From: an uncultured Blautia sp.
GTDB taxonomy: Bacteria > Bacillota > Clostridia > Lachnospirales > Lachnospiraceae
DNA: 64,000 nt
NCBI GenBank assembly: GCA_900551075.1
Contig: URVB01000010.1
Coordinates: 38,023 to 102,022 of the forward strand
Direction: 5' to 3'
Below are positions 8,854-18,961 of the stretch, piece after piece (position 1 is the first letter of the stretch; every line of letters starts with the position of its first letter). The notes under the pieces were generated by a model. The model was not told the origin of the DNA. It did not search any database and worked only from the letters and a program-made list of their open reading frames with translations. The position numbers were made by a program, and so were the translations under genes.

Positions 8854-9716
8854 TACATTTCCTCTCCCTTTTTCAGTATCTCCAGATACCTTCCAAGTGC
8901 ATCCTGCCAGACCGGCAGACGGTCAAACCCATGCTCATCCAGCTTCTTTTTTTCCATACGGCTGTTGGAGGGGCGCTTTGCCTTTGCCTGATATTCCTCC
9001 GCACTGACCGGAACCACATTTACATCCATACCTGCCTGACGGAAGATTTCCTTTGCAAAATCATACCAGGAAATATAGCCTCCCTCATTGGTCACATGAT
9101 ATTTTCCGTATTCCTCTTTTTCCAGCATATCTACCAAAAGCCTTGCAAGATCGTAGGTATAGGTCGGTGTCCCGATCTGATCGTTGACAACTGTAATGGT
9201 ATCATGAGTTTTGCCCAGATTCAGCATGGTCTTGATAAAGTTCTTCCCATTTACCCCGAATACCCAGGCAATGCGGACGATATAGTATGCATCCAGATAT
9301 TTTTCTACTGCCTGTTCACCCTCATACTTGGTCTGTCCGTAGACATTCAGCGGGGTAACCACCGGATCATCCGGCTCCCACGGACGGGTTCCTTCTCCGT
9401 CAAACACATAATCTGTGCTTAAATAGATCATCGGGAGCTTCAGCTCTCTGCACATTTTTGCAATATTTTCTGTACCCAGGGCATTGACCCTCCGGCAGGC
9501 TTCTACCTGATCTTCTGCCGCATCCACAGCCGTCCATGCCGCACAGTGAACAACCTTATCTGCTTTTGACGCCTCCATTACACGCCTGACGGCGGACCAG
9601 TCTGTAATATCCATTTCTTCCACATCCACACCGATGCCCTCATAGCCTCTCTTCGCAAGCTCATTCATGACATCGTGTCCAAGCTGGCCCTTTACGCCTG
9701 TTACAAAAACTCTCAT
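8853..9716 (-). CDS. rfbD: dTDP-4-dehydrorhamnose reductase
   Basis: Last step of dTDP-L-rhamnose synthesis: NAD(P)H-dependent reduction of dTDP-4-keto-L-rhamnose in the cytoplasm. The N-terminal nucleotide-binding motif is VTGVKGQLGHDV. STDYVFDG and the YGQTKYEGE segment give the SDR catalytic Tyr-x-x-x-Lys. The length of 287 residues is standard. It is separated from rfbA and rfbC by the exporter and glycosyltransferases but lies in the same leftward run. The stop codon overlaps the start of the DUF2142-like gene. Confidence 0.95.
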   Translation of the reverse strand: MRVFVTGVKGQLGHDVMNELAKRGYEGIGVDVEEMDITDWSAVRRVMEASKADKVVHCAAWTAVDAAEDQVEACRRVNALGTENIAKMCRELKLPMIYLSTDYVFDGEGTRPWEPDDPVVTPLNVYGQTKYEGEQAVEKYLDAYYIVRIAWVFGVNGKNFIKTMLNLGKTHDTITVVNDQIGTPTYTYDLARLLVDMLEKEEYGKYHVTNEGGYISWYDFAKEIFRQAGMDVNVVPVSAEEYQAKAKRPSNSRMEKKKLDEHGFDRLPVWQDALGRYLEILKKGEEM

Positions 9717-9753
9717 GCTTCGTCCTCCTTATTCTCCGATACAGCCGTTTCTG

Positions 9754-12198
9754 CTATATACGTCTCAATGAAAAATCCTGGCTCTTTAATGTCAGGTTGG
9801 GATTATAATACGGATCCCCATCTCTCAGAATTTCCGGCCAGCGTTTTTCGAATATTGCAATCTCTTTATTAAAACGCGCAATTTTCTCAGGCGTGTCCTC
9901 CAATCCTCTGGACTTGGATTCATAGTGATACAATTCCGCATAGGGATTGTATACGATCAGATATCCTGCCCTCCGCAGCTTCATACAAAAATCAATATCA
10001 TTAAAGGCCACCTGAAGCTCCTCGCTTAAGCCCCCCACCTCTTCAAAGGCAGCTTTCCTGACCATCATACATGCGGCAGTCACGGCACTGTAATCCTGCG
10101 CACAGATAATTCTGTGACAGTAGCCGGTCGTCCCCCTTGGCTGAAGCACAAAGCAATGTCCTGCAATTCCGCCGAAGCCGATTACAACACCAGCGTGCTG
10201 TATGGTATCATCCTCATAATACATTCTGGCTCCCACGGCCCCCACATCACTGCGCATACAGTAACCCAGCAGCTCTTCCAGACAATCCGGATTGATGATC
10301 TCCGTGTCATTGTTCAGAAGCAGCAGATACTCGCCCTTTGCAAAAGAGGCCCCGTAATTATTGATGGCAGAATAATTGAATACGCTGTCCCAGTATACGA
10401 CCTTTACCTTCGGATTCTCCGCTTCCAGCTTCTTGTAGTACGCAAAGGTTTCCTCCTCTGTACTATTGTTCTCCACGATGATATATTCATAATTCTGATA
10501 GGCAGAGTTCCGGTCAATGGAATCCATGCACCGTTTCAAATCATCAATATGATCCTTATTCGGTATAATAATGGAGATCAGCGGATCATAAGGCCGTATA
10601 AAACGGGTCCTGTATAGACCCAGAAATTCTCCCCGGAAGACCTCCGCCCGAATTCCTGTTCTCTCGTAATGCGCCTCAATGGCACGTTTTCCTGCCTCAA
10701 AGGCATAGGTCTTGCTCTCCGGATTCTCTGCTGTGGAATCCTCGTGGCAGCGCCAGTGATAGAGGATTTTCGGAATATGGTAAATCTCCTCCTCTTTAAC
10801 AGCCTCCACACAGCGGAAAATAAAATCGTAATCCTGCGCGCCGTCAAATTCCTTCCGAAGCATTCCGACAGCATCAATCACCTTCCTGCTCACAACGAAC
10901 AGGTGGCAGATATAATTCACCGTACACAGCAGATCCGGGTTATAGTCCGGTTTAAAATGGGGCTGAAAGAACTTGTGTCCATCCATGGACATTTTGTCCT
11001 CATCCGAATACAGAAGCTGAACCCCCGGCCGCTCATTCAGCGCCTTGACGCACTCAAACAATGCATGGGGCGTCAATTCATCATCATGATCTGCAAACGC
11101 AATGAAATCACCGGCAGAAGCCGCAATGCCCGCATTGGTGTTTTCTGAAATCTGCAGCGGCTCCCCATGGGAGATCACCTTGATCCGTTTGTCTGCTGAT
11201 GCACATTTTCTCAATATTTTCTCAATAGGAGAATTTTTCCCGCTTCCATCCGAAAGGCACAGCTCCCAGTTTGTATAAGTCTGCGCCTGCACAGATTCGA
11301 TCAGCCTAAAGAGATATTTTTCCGGCGTTTTGTAGAGTGGAACAACAATGGAAATCTTCGGCTGATAGTCGAATTTTGTCTTTCTCTGTTTCTCCAGTTC
11401 TCTTGGACCGGGCAGATGCTTCTCTATCCATTTAGGATAGGGAATTTCCCTGGTAGACACGGTTTTTACCTTGGAAACCACCTTGCCCGCCAGTGCGGCG
11501 CCGCCCTGCGCCCTCCAGTAGCGCAATCCTTTTTTGGCATATTTCTGAAGCTTTCTTTTGACGATCACCGCTCTCTGCAGATGTACCACATGAACAGATT
11601 TTTTACTGCCTGCGCAGAACACCATATAAAGAAGCTTCCCACCTGTCTGTGTAAGCTCCACAAAAAATCCGTTCTTATCCGGCTCTTTCATTTCCTCATA
11701 CAACTGCTCCACATCCACTCGCTCTGTACGCAGTATCTCTGCCTGTATCTGCTGTTTATTCTCATCATAAATCCGAATGCGCACAGGCTCATCGGCAGCA
11801 GCCCAGCCGCGGATGCGCACAAAGCCCTGCTGCACCTTTTCTTCCTCAATATAGAACTGCGGCTTCCCTCTTTTCTTTTCCAGCTCTTTTGCGGAAACAG
11901 AAAACCAGCACACCTTTTTATCCGGCATATCCGCATAGATCACCAGCTTCCGATACCCCTCTAAAGATTCCGGAAGTTCAACCGCAGCCGTAATCTGTTC
12001 CCCGCGAATCAGGTCCGGGTCCTTAAACCGCTCCATAGCACTGACAATTTCCAGTTTCCGAATCTCTGCCTTAAGCTCCGTCTGGTCCAGACAGGCGCGC
12101 ATCCCGGCTTCCTTCGGCCAGGTTCCCTGGAGAATATATAAGCAGGGATTCTGTAAGTGAAATCTCTCTCTCGTTACTTCAAAAATTTCCTTAGACAT
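9754..12198 (-). CDS. Large two-domain GT2 glycosyltransferase (about 814 aa)
   Basis: Paralogue of the 805-residue GT just upstream. The N-terminal region of about 270 residues is beta-rich and of unknown fold. It is followed by GT2 domain one (about 285-500: SIVVPLYKTP, FADHDDELTPHAL, LLYSDEDK) and GT2 domain two (about 545-810: SIIIPNKDH, VENNSTEEE, LLNNDTEII, AFNDIDFC). Such tandem GT2 proteins commonly build repeat units of rhamnan-type wall polysaccharides, which fits the dTDP-rhamnose genes here. The ATG at 12198 is preferred because GAGG lies seven bases upstream. An ATG at 12210 is also in frame. It follows the 805-residue GT by 16 bp. Confidence 0.87.
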   Translation of the reverse strand: MSKEIFEVTRERFHLQNPCLYILQGTWPKEAGMRACLDQTELKAEIRKLEIVSAMERFKDPDLIRGEQITAAVELPESLEGYRKLVIYADMPDKKVCWFSVSAKELEKKRGKPQFYIEEEKVQQGFVRIRGWAAADEPVRIRIYDENKQQIQAEILRTERVDVEQLYEEMKEPDKNGFFVELTQTGGKLLYMVFCAGSKKSVHVVHLQRAVIVKRKLQKYAKKGLRYWRAQGGAALAGKVVSKVKTVSTREIPYPKWIEKHLPGPRELEKQRKTKFDYQPKISIVVPLYKTPEKYLFRLIESVQAQTYTNWELCLSDGSGKNSPIEKILRKCASADKRIKVISHGEPLQISENTNAGIAASAGDFIAFADHDDELTPHALFECVKALNERPGVQLLYSDEDKMSMDGHKFFQPHFKPDYNPDLLCTVNYICHLFVVSRKVIDAVGMLRKEFDGAQDYDFIFRCVEAVKEEEIYHIPKILYHWRCHEDSTAENPESKTYAFEAGKRAIEAHYERTGIRAEVFRGEFLGLYRTRFIRPYDPLISIIIPNKDHIDDLKRCMDSIDRNSAYQNYEYIIVENNSTEEETFAYYKKLEAENPKVKVVYWDSVFNYSAINNYGASFAKGEYLLLLNNDTEIINPDCLEELLGYCMRSDVGAVGARMYYEDDTIQHAGVVIGFGGIAGHCFVLQPRGTTGYCHRIICAQDYSAVTAACMMVRKAAFEEVGGLSEELQVAFNDIDFCMKLRRAGYLIVYNPYAELYHYESKSRGLEDTPEKIARFNKEIAIFEKRWPEILRDGDPYYNPNLTLKSQDFSLRRI

Positions 12199-12214
12199 GT
12201 CTATCCTCATTTCC

Positions 12215-14632
12215 TTAGTCTTCCCTCAGGGAGCAGTCTCCTTCTGTCACAGACAGATTCGGACTGTAATAAGGGTCTCCCTTGGCCAGCTTGACCGCCC
12301 ATTTTTCTTCAAACCTTTTCACTTCTTTATCAAAACGAAACTGCTTTTCCGGAGTGTCCTCCATGCCTCTGGATTTTGACTCATAATGATACAGTTCGGC
12401 ATAAGGCGTAAATACAATCTTTTTCTTTTTTGCACGTACCTTCATACAAAGATCAATATCATTAAATGCCACACAGAATGTCTCATCAAAGCCTTCCACA
12501 TCAAAAAATGTCTGTGTCTTTATCATCATACAGGCGGCTGTCACGGCGCTGATCTCCTGGACACTGACCATTCTTCCCATATATCCCGCATCCTCCCTGG
12601 AAGCCCGGCACATAATATGCCCTGCAATACCGCCAAGTCCCAATACCACGCCTGCATGCTGGATGGTATTGTCCGGATAATACAGCTTCGCACCAACCAT
12701 TCCTACCTGCTCCTGCTGGCAGAGCTGCAGCATTTCCTCCAGCCACCGGGGAGTAATGATCTCCACATCGTTGTTCAGGAACAGAAGATACTCACCCTTC
12801 GCCTGCTCTGCCGCAAAATTGTTGATCGCCGCAAAATTAAATTCCTTTTTCCAGGTAAGCACCTGCAGCCGGGGATATTTCCCGGAAATCTCTTCGTAAT
12901 ATGCAAACGTCTCCGGTTTTTCACTGTTATTTTCTACGATCAGAATCTCAAAATTCTGATACGTACTCTTCTCATAAATAGAAGAAAGACACAGATTCAA
13001 ATCCCCGGTATGGTCCTTGTTGGGAATGATAATGGAAACCATAGGCTTTCCCTGTATTTTTACCCGGCTTCTGTACCATCCCGGACGCTCTGTCAGCTCC
13101 ACCTCTGCCGGAATCCCCATTCTCTCATAATGCTCTTCGACCGCTCTCCGTCCTGCCTCATAGGCGTACCTCTTACTTTCCGGGTCTGCTGCCGTTGACT
13201 CCATATGGCAGCGCCAATGATAGAGCACCTTCGGTATATGAACGATCCGCTCTGCCTTTTCGCAGCAGCGGAAAATCAGGTCATAATCCTGCGCACCGTC
13301 AAATTCCGGCCGAAACAGTCCGGCCTTTTCCAAAAGCTCTCTTTTCACTGCAAAGATATGGCAGATATAATTGTTTTCCCGAAAGCGGAACAGATTAAAA
13401 TCCGGCTTAAAATTCGGCTCGAAATAATGCTGCCCATCCATACTTACCTTATCCTCGTCCGTGTATACCACATCTGCACGGCGATTTTTATTGAGTGCTT
13501 TTACAATTTCAAAAAGGGCATCTGCAGTCACAATATCATCATGGTCACAGAGCATAATGTACTCGCCCCTTGCCATATGGACAGCAGCATTTGTATTTCC
13601 GGAAATTCCTCCGTTTTTTTTCAGTTTTTTATAATACAGACGTCTTTCCCGCCCATAATTCTTCTTTAAATACTCTCTGATTTCCTCCCCTTCGCTTCCA
13701 TCTGCCAGACAAAGCTGCCAGTTCGCGTAGGTCTGTTTCCTGATAGAATCTATAAGCTCTTTTAAATAGGGAAGCGGCGTATTGTAAAGCGGAACCACGA
13801 TGCTGATGAGCGGCGCGTATGGAAATACGGTTCTTCGCTGTCTCATCGCTTCCCGCAAATTTACCGCATGCCTTTTAAACCATGCCTCATAGTTCCTGGT
13901 ATCCGCATTGGAGAATCCGGTCAGACGTCCCCAAAACACCCGGGATTTATTTTCCCTCCGCAGCTTTTTGATATCGGTTTCATGACTCTTTTCCAGATTT
14001 TCTCCACGGAAACGGAGTATCACCTTTTTTCCCGCAATATCTTCCAGCCTTGCAGACACCCGAAATCCGATTTCCTGCCCCTGATAACAGGCATCCAGGT
14101 TTCTCCGCTCCACCACATCCGGCCGGCGCCCGCGGCTTAATCTGCAGGCAAAAGCGGCTCCGGACTCATCCACTGCTGAAACCTCCGCTATTCCACGCTG
14201 ATCAAGCACCCAGCCTTCGATTTCCAGCATGGTATCATACAGAACCTCTTCTCTGTCTATATGATATTCTATCAGGCATTCCTCGCAAAAACGGCGCAGC
14301 TCACCGGATTCCATTTTCCATATGGATATCTTCTCCCTGCCGTATTCCAGAAAAAGCTCCAATACCTGATGCCTCCCCGCAAGCTCCCAGGCATCCGCAA
14401 TCTTAACCGTAAAGCCGGGCCGGCGGATATCTGCAAACTGTTCCAGTGCCTTCGCAACATCGGGCCGTTCATACCGTGCAAAGACCGGAAGTACCTCCGC
14501 CACCTCATCGCAGTACAAAACAAATGTATAATCCCTGCCCTCGGGGTCCGCATACCACCCATCCAAAATCAGCGTGTGTGAATCCCTGTCATCATATTTC
14601 TGTTCATCCACACTCCAGCGCAATTCTTCCAT
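12215..14632 (-). CDS. Large two-domain GT2 glycosyltransferase (805 aa)
   Basis: Same architecture as its neighbour. An N-terminal module of about 250 residues contains two weakly similar halves (VDEQKYDDRDSHTLILDGWY; REEVLYDTMLEIEGWVLD), suggesting an internal duplication of a small beta domain. GT2 domain one has SIVVPLYNTPLPY, MLCDHDDIVTADAL and VYTDEDK. GT2 domain two has SIIIPNKDHTGD, VENNSEKPE, FLNNDVEII and AFNDIDLC. Both domains keep DxD-type motifs, so both are likely active. The protein is presumably a cytoplasmic enzyme acting on the lipid-linked glycan before ABC export. It starts 22 bp after the methyltransferase gene. Confidence 0.87.
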   Translation of the reverse strand: MEELRWSVDEQKYDDRDSHTLILDGWYADPEGRDYTFVLYCDEVAEVLPVFARYERPDVAKALEQFADIRRPGFTVKIADAWELAGRHQVLELFLEYGREKISIWKMESGELRRFCEECLIEYHIDREEVLYDTMLEIEGWVLDQRGIAEVSAVDESGAAFACRLSRGRRPDVVERRNLDACYQGQEIGFRVSARLEDIAGKKVILRFRGENLEKSHETDIKKLRRENKSRVFWGRLTGFSNADTRNYEAWFKRHAVNLREAMRQRRTVFPYAPLISIVVPLYNTPLPYLKELIDSIRKQTYANWQLCLADGSEGEEIREYLKKNYGRERRLYYKKLKKNGGISGNTNAAVHMARGEYIMLCDHDDIVTADALFEIVKALNKNRRADVVYTDEDKVSMDGQHYFEPNFKPDFNLFRFRENNYICHIFAVKRELLEKAGLFRPEFDGAQDYDLIFRCCEKAERIVHIPKVLYHWRCHMESTAADPESKRYAYEAGRRAVEEHYERMGIPAEVELTERPGWYRSRVKIQGKPMVSIIIPNKDHTGDLNLCLSSIYEKSTYQNFEILIVENNSEKPETFAYYEEISGKYPRLQVLTWKKEFNFAAINNFAAEQAKGEYLLFLNNDVEIITPRWLEEMLQLCQQEQVGMVGAKLYYPDNTIQHAGVVLGLGGIAGHIMCRASREDAGYMGRMVSVQEISAVTAACMMIKTQTFFDVEGFDETFCVAFNDIDLCMKVRAKKKKIVFTPYAELYHYESKSRGMEDTPEKQFRFDKEVKRFEEKWAVKLAKGDPYYSPNLSVTEGDCSLRED

Positions 14633-14654
14633 TCGTTATCCCCATTCGTCTCGT

Positions 14655-16838
14655 CTATTTCTTTACCTTCCGATACATCTTCCAGACCCTGGTGTTCTCC
14701 ATATCGTGGATCACCTTTTTCAGCTGACGTATCTGAGCATCCTTCTCCCCGGATACCTGAGCAAATTTCTGCCAGAATTCTTCTCTTGCTTCCTGCTCCT
14801 TCAATATTTCCAGCTCTATGGACAGTGCTTCTGCATCCTCCGGAATTCTTTCCAAAATCAACTGAGGGTCTCCCCCTCCAAAGTAATACCTGCCCTCTCC
14901 TAACGGAAATCCATTGGTCGTAAAGCCTGCCCTTTCCTGACCTTTAAAGCGGAGGCGGCGGACACGCAGGCCGCCTGCGGACTCACCCGGGTCCAAACGG
15001 ATACGCCGTACCCCCTTAGGAATCGGAAGCTCCGTGGAAATCCCCTGCCTGCTCATAGGATACAGACAGGAATCCTTCTCCTGAAAGTCCTCGCCCCTAT
15101 CATAGAAAACCTGCAGATTCTTCTCTGCTATAGCCAGCCGGAGCTGCTCATAATACGGAAGAACCTCTGCCTTTCCGGGGGAAACCTCCTCATACATCGC
15201 AAGAAGCGGGATATGTGCTCCCTGCATGTATCTTTGGAATGCAGCCTCCATACGGCCATAAATCCTCTGCTCCTGTACAGTAATCCCTGCCTTTCCGTAA
15301 AAATCCCGTTCCTTCAGTACGCGCCGCTTGCCATCACTTTCCAGATAATAATGGATCATACGATACATAATGAAGTGTGCCGGAATCGGAAAAGCAAACG
15401 TCCATTCATAATCAATGACAGAAACCTTTTCGTTTCCGATCAGAATATTTCCGGCAACCAGATCAATATTGGAAATACTGCCGCACTGAAGACCTCCCTC
15501 CAGGGCAGCATCCCCGAATACCTGAACAAATTCCGGTGTTTTCTGAAAAAGACTTCCTTTATGAATCCGGCGGATTTTTTCCAAATACGTAAAAAGAAGG
15601 TCCTCCAGCTCCCGGTATTTCCCCTGGTCCAAAAGGCCGTCCAGTTTTTCCTCCAGAGTCACGCCCTCCAGATATTCCAGCCTTGCACCGTAATCCTCCA
15701 TAGTGCAGGCATTCATCTTCAGTCCTTCTTTTGCATAGGAGGCTTCTAATTCCGACGCAATCTTTGGAAGCCTTTCTATATGCTCTGCCGCAGAGCTGTC
15801 CGCAGGGACTTTTTTTACAAAACGTTTCTTATCCGCATCCACGCAGATATCTGTGCGGATATCAAATCTTCTGTCCCTCTCATTCGAAAATTTCGCATAG
15901 ATGGTCTCCTGCCGCACCTCTTCCCTTCCGATCAGAAGAAGAAAGGAATTGGAAAACTGGGGAAACAAATCATTGTCCAGCAGAGAATCATAAACCGGTG
16001 ATTCCTGAAAAAGCTGAAGTCTCAGACGGTCAAAATTCGTCTCCATACGGTTCAGCTCGCCCTTGACAGGCAGACGTTCTTCTGAATATATCGTCATCGG
16101 AAGCTTATAATCCGGGAACGGAAAATACCATTTCGCCTTCAGGTTTCCGGCCTTCTTCAAAATGCCTGTCAATTCCTTTTTCGTAAAGGTCTTTACGCCG
16201 TTTGTCACCGGATATCCCTCCAGGCCTTCAAACAGCGTGCCGAAATGATCCTCCGTGCATCCCGCCCAGTATTTCAGCCCGAAACGGTTTTCAATTGCCA
16301 TAACAATCTTTCCATTTGGCTTCAGATGCCCGGCAATGATCTTCAAAAAGTCCACATACGGCGTTTTGCTCTGTATATAAGACTCCCCGTATTCAAAAAC
16401 CCCAATCAGAGTTATATAGTCATATTTTTCTGTCAGCGACTTTTCGATTGCCTGGAAGTTCCCCATAAGGATGGTCAGATTCCCGCACTCCTTATGCCTG
16501 AGCGCATTGATCTCGCTTCTCTTTCTGGATAGCTCAATACAGGTTACTTCTTTTGCACTTCGGCAGAGTGCGCCTGTGATGGCTCCGCAGCCGGAGCCGA
16601 TCTCCAGCACCTTTTCCTCTCCTGTAAAAGGAAGCCAGCTCACAATATTCTCGCGGATATGCGAAAAATGATAGAGCACAGGCCAGCTTTTTTTCTCTGC
16701 AATGACCTGATTCAATTCCTCTTGCGGATACTCTCCGGCAATCTTCAGCATCTCATCCTCAATGGCTCCATCCGTATACAAATCTTTCCCCGGATAATAC
16801 GTATCATCCAGCGTTACCTGACCGATCTTTTCTCTCAT
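14655..16838 (-). CDS. SAM methyltransferase with kinase-like domain and C-terminal coiled coil
   Basis: Three-part protein of 727 residues. An N-terminal class I methyltransferase has motif I VLEIGSGCGAIT near residues 77-88 and IELSRKR. A middle region (about 320-560) resembles aminoglycoside-phosphotransferase/kinase folds, with SNIDLVAGNIL and VIDYEW as the probable catalytic and metal-binding segments. A C-terminal tail rich in Glu, Lys and Gln is predicted to coil. Methyltransferase-kinase proteins next to Wzm/Wzt exporters can cap the non-reducing end of a chain and so set its length, as WbdD does in E. coli O8/O9a. That role is inferred here. Its ATG overlaps the stop of the exporter ATPase gene (ATGA). 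Confidence 0.78.
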   Translation of the reverse strand: MREKIGQVTLDDTYYPGKDLYTDGAIEDEMLKIAGEYPQEELNQVIAEKKSWPVLYHFSHIRENIVSWLPFTGEEKVLEIGSGCGAITGALCRSAKEVTCIELSRKRSEINALRHKECGNLTILMGNFQAIEKSLTEKYDYITLIGVFEYGESYIQSKTPYVDFLKIIAGHLKPNGKIVMAIENRFGLKYWAGCTEDHFGTLFEGLEGYPVTNGVKTFTKKELTGILKKAGNLKAKWYFPFPDYKLPMTIYSEERLPVKGELNRMETNFDRLRLQLFQESPVYDSLLDNDLFPQFSNSFLLLIGREEVRQETIYAKFSNERDRRFDIRTDICVDADKKRFVKKVPADSSAAEHIERLPKIASELEASYAKEGLKMNACTMEDYGARLEYLEGVTLEEKLDGLLDQGKYRELEDLLFTYLEKIRRIHKGSLFQKTPEFVQVFGDAALEGGLQCGSISNIDLVAGNILIGNEKVSVIDYEWTFAFPIPAHFIMYRMIHYYLESDGKRRVLKERDFYGKAGITVQEQRIYGRMEAAFQRYMQGAHIPLLAMYEEVSPGKAEVLPYYEQLRLAIAEKNLQVFYDRGEDFQEKDSCLYPMSRQGISTELPIPKGVRRIRLDPGESAGGLRVRRLRFKGQERAGFTTNGFPLGEGRYYFGGGDPQLILERIPEDAEALSIELEILKEQEAREEFWQKFAQVSGEKDAQIRQLKKVIHDMENTRVWKMYRKVKK

Positions 16839-18121
16839 TTTTCTACTCCACAGTGGATTTCCACCTTTGAATCCATATCATAAAATCCTACGGTGTTTTT
16901 ATCGGAAACCACCGTAATGCTGCATGCGTCATAAAGCCTGTGAAAAACAGTAAACTCCCCATCCTTATAGCCTGTGCAGCCAAAGGATAAAAGATACTCT
17001 CCTCCCTGTAAAAACATATCCTGCGTGAAAGTGACGGTACACTGGCTGCCTGCTTCGGAATTCTCCACATGGGCTTTTTCAAACATGGTATTGGTTCCTG
17101 TGATCTCCGTCCCCCTGATATCCTTAAAGGTATACGCCATGATCGGCTCCTGAATGCTCTCGTGGAACTTCACCCTCATCCTGATCTGAAAGGTATCGCC
17201 TTTTTCAATGGTATTCGTATACCGCCCCCTGGAATCGGCCACCACAAAATCGATAATTTCCGCCAGCTTACTTCCATATTCCAAAAGATCGGGATTAATC
17301 TGGAAGCTTTCGTGCCAGGGCTGTTCTTCATCCGCCGCAGCCTCCGTAGCAGTCCCTTCTGCTTCCTCACCCCGGTCAGTCCTGGCTGGCTCCTGTCCCA
17401 CCAAAAGCTGCTTATACATATCGACCATTTGCTTTGGAGAGCCTTCGTCGAGCTTGACTCCCTTATTCAGTAAAATGACTCTGTCACAGTAATGGGAAAT
17501 GCTGCTCAGGTCATGGCTGACAAACAGAATCGTTCTCCCCATTTCTTTAAATTCTTCAAATTTCCGGTAGCACTTTGCCTGGAAAAATACATCTCCCACA
17601 GACAATGCCTCATCTACGATCAGGATTTCCGGGTCAATATTGATCGCCACAGCAAAGGCCAGCCGCACAAACATACCGCTGGAATAAGATTTTACGGGCT
17701 GGTATACAAAATCCCCGATATCCGCAAAATCCAGGATATCCCGGAGCCTTGCATCCACCTCTTCTTTGGAAAAGCCCATCATGGTTCCGTTGAGGTAGAC
17801 ATTTTCCACACCGGAATACTCCGGATTAAAGCCTGCTCCCAGCTCCAGAAGCGCAGAAATGCGTCCATCCACCTCTGCACTGCCTCCGGTAGGATTCAAT
17901 ACACCGGTAATGATCTTCAGAATGGTGGATTTCCCCGATCCATTGGTCCCGATGATTCCAACGGTTTCTCCTCTTTTTACATCAAAGCTCACATCATTCA
18001 GCGCATAATGCTCTTTCACCTGCACCTTGATTCCAAGCGCCTCCCTGAGGCGGTCAGAGGGTTTATTATATAGTTTATACATTTTGCTCAGGTGTTTTAC
18101 CTGAATTGCCAAATCATTCAT
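16835..18121 (-). CDS. ABC exporter ATPase with C-terminal glycan-binding domain (Wzt-like)
   Basis: Nucleotide-binding subunit of a polysaccharide ABC exporter. The ATPase half (residues 1-240) has Walker A GTNGSGKST, signature YSSGMFVRLA, Walker B EILIVDEALS and H-loop VSHDLSS. After an acidic linker (about 245-285), a beta-rich C-terminal domain (about 290-428) matches the Wzt carbohydrate-binding module that recognises capped polymer ends. That agrees with the methyltransferase/kinase encoded immediately downstream. The ATG at 18121 has GGAGA upstream; one at 18133 is an alternative. It lies 21 bp after the permease gene. Confidence 0.93.
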   Translation of the reverse strand: MNDLAIQVKHLSKMYKLYNKPSDRLREALGIKVQVKEHYALNDVSFDVKRGETVGIIGTNGSGKSTILKIITGVLNPTGGSAEVDGRISALLELGAGFNPEYSGVENVYLNGTMMGFSKEEVDARLRDILDFADIGDFVYQPVKSYSSGMFVRLAFAVAINIDPEILIVDEALSVGDVFFQAKCYRKFEEFKEMGRTILFVSHDLSSISHYCDRVILLNKGVKLDEGSPKQMVDMYKQLLVGQEPARTDRGEEAEGTATEAAADEEQPWHESFQINPDLLEYGSKLAEIIDFVVADSRGRYTNTIEKGDTFQIRMRVKFHESIQEPIMAYTFKDIRGTEITGTNTMFEKAHVENSEAGSQCTVTFTQDMFLQGGEYLLSFGCTGYKDGEFTVFHRLYDACSITVVSDKNTVGFYDMDSKVEIHCGVEK

Positions 18122-18142
18122 CTTGTTCTCCATTGTTCCGTT

Positions 18143-18949
18143 CTACAGTACATCCGCAAAATGCACCTGCAGCTTCTTAAACATTCTGGTTCCCAGGAAA
18201 AACAGAACCAGGGTGAAGACCCAGAAATAAAGGGTCAGAACCGGATGCTCCCAGACACCCACCTTATTGATCAGGGAATCCCGGTATCCCTGTACAATAT
18301 AAAAAACAGGATTCAGCTTCAAAAGCTGCTTCAGGATTCCCGTCAGCCCCAAATCACTGAAATCCCACATAATAGGTGTGACCCATACTCCTACCTGAAG
18401 CGCGATATTGATGATCTGACTCAGATCACGGAAAAATACCACCACAGCACCGGTCAGATACGTCATCGCCAGAATCAGCATAAAAATGCAGAAGCTGTAG
18501 TAAATAAGCTGCAGCACATACAGATCCGGCGGATATCCCATAAAGGTATAGATCACCAGAACGATCACCACAAAAAAGCAGTGCACAAACGCTGCGGAAA
18601 AAATCTTTACCACCGGCAGGATTCGGATGTTGAACACTACTTTTTTGACCAGGTAATTATACTCCAGCAGAGCATTGGTTCCGCCGGTCAGCCCTTCCTG
18701 AAGGAAAAACCATGGAACCAGCCCTGCGATCAGCCATAGCACAAAGGGAACGCCCTTATCCGAGCCGCTGCGAAGCGCCAGCCCGAACACAAACCAGTAG
18801 ACACAAATCGTTACGATCGGCTGGACAAACGCCCATACAGTTCCGAAATAGGAGCCCGCATACTTTGTTTTAAAATCATTTTTTGCCAGAGTGAGTACCA
18901 TTTTGCGGTTCTGGTAAACCTCCTTCGGCAGCCATACTTCTTTTTTCAA
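18143..18949 (-). CDS. ABC-2 type polysaccharide exporter permease (Wzm/TagG-like)
   Basis: Membrane subunit of the exporter whose ATPase gene follows. Six predicted helices with the ABC-2 signature region: an N-terminal amphipathic segment (NDFKTKYAGSYFG), then AFVQPIVTICVYWFVFG, and the C-terminal YFWVFTLVLFFLGTRMF. The length of 268 residues is typical. Translation appears to begin at TTG (18949), with GGAG about nine bases upstream. It probably moves the finished undecaprenyl-PP-linked rhamnose polymer across the membrane. Confidence 0.92.
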   Translation of the reverse strand: MKKEVWLPKEVYQNRKMVLTLAKNDFKTKYAGSYFGTVWAFVQPIVTICVYWFVFGLALRSGSDKGVPFVLWLIAGLVPWFFLQEGLTGGTNALLEYNYLVKKVVFNIRILPVVKIFSAAFVHCFFVVIVLVIYTFMGYPPDLYVLQLIYYSFCIFMLILAMTYLTGAVVVFFRDLSQIINIALQVGVWVTPIMWDFSDLGLTGILKQLLKLNPVFYIVQGYRDSLINKVGVWEHPVLTLYFWVFTLVLFFLGTRMFKKLQVHFADVL

Positions 18950-18961
18950 TCTTCCTTGCTC

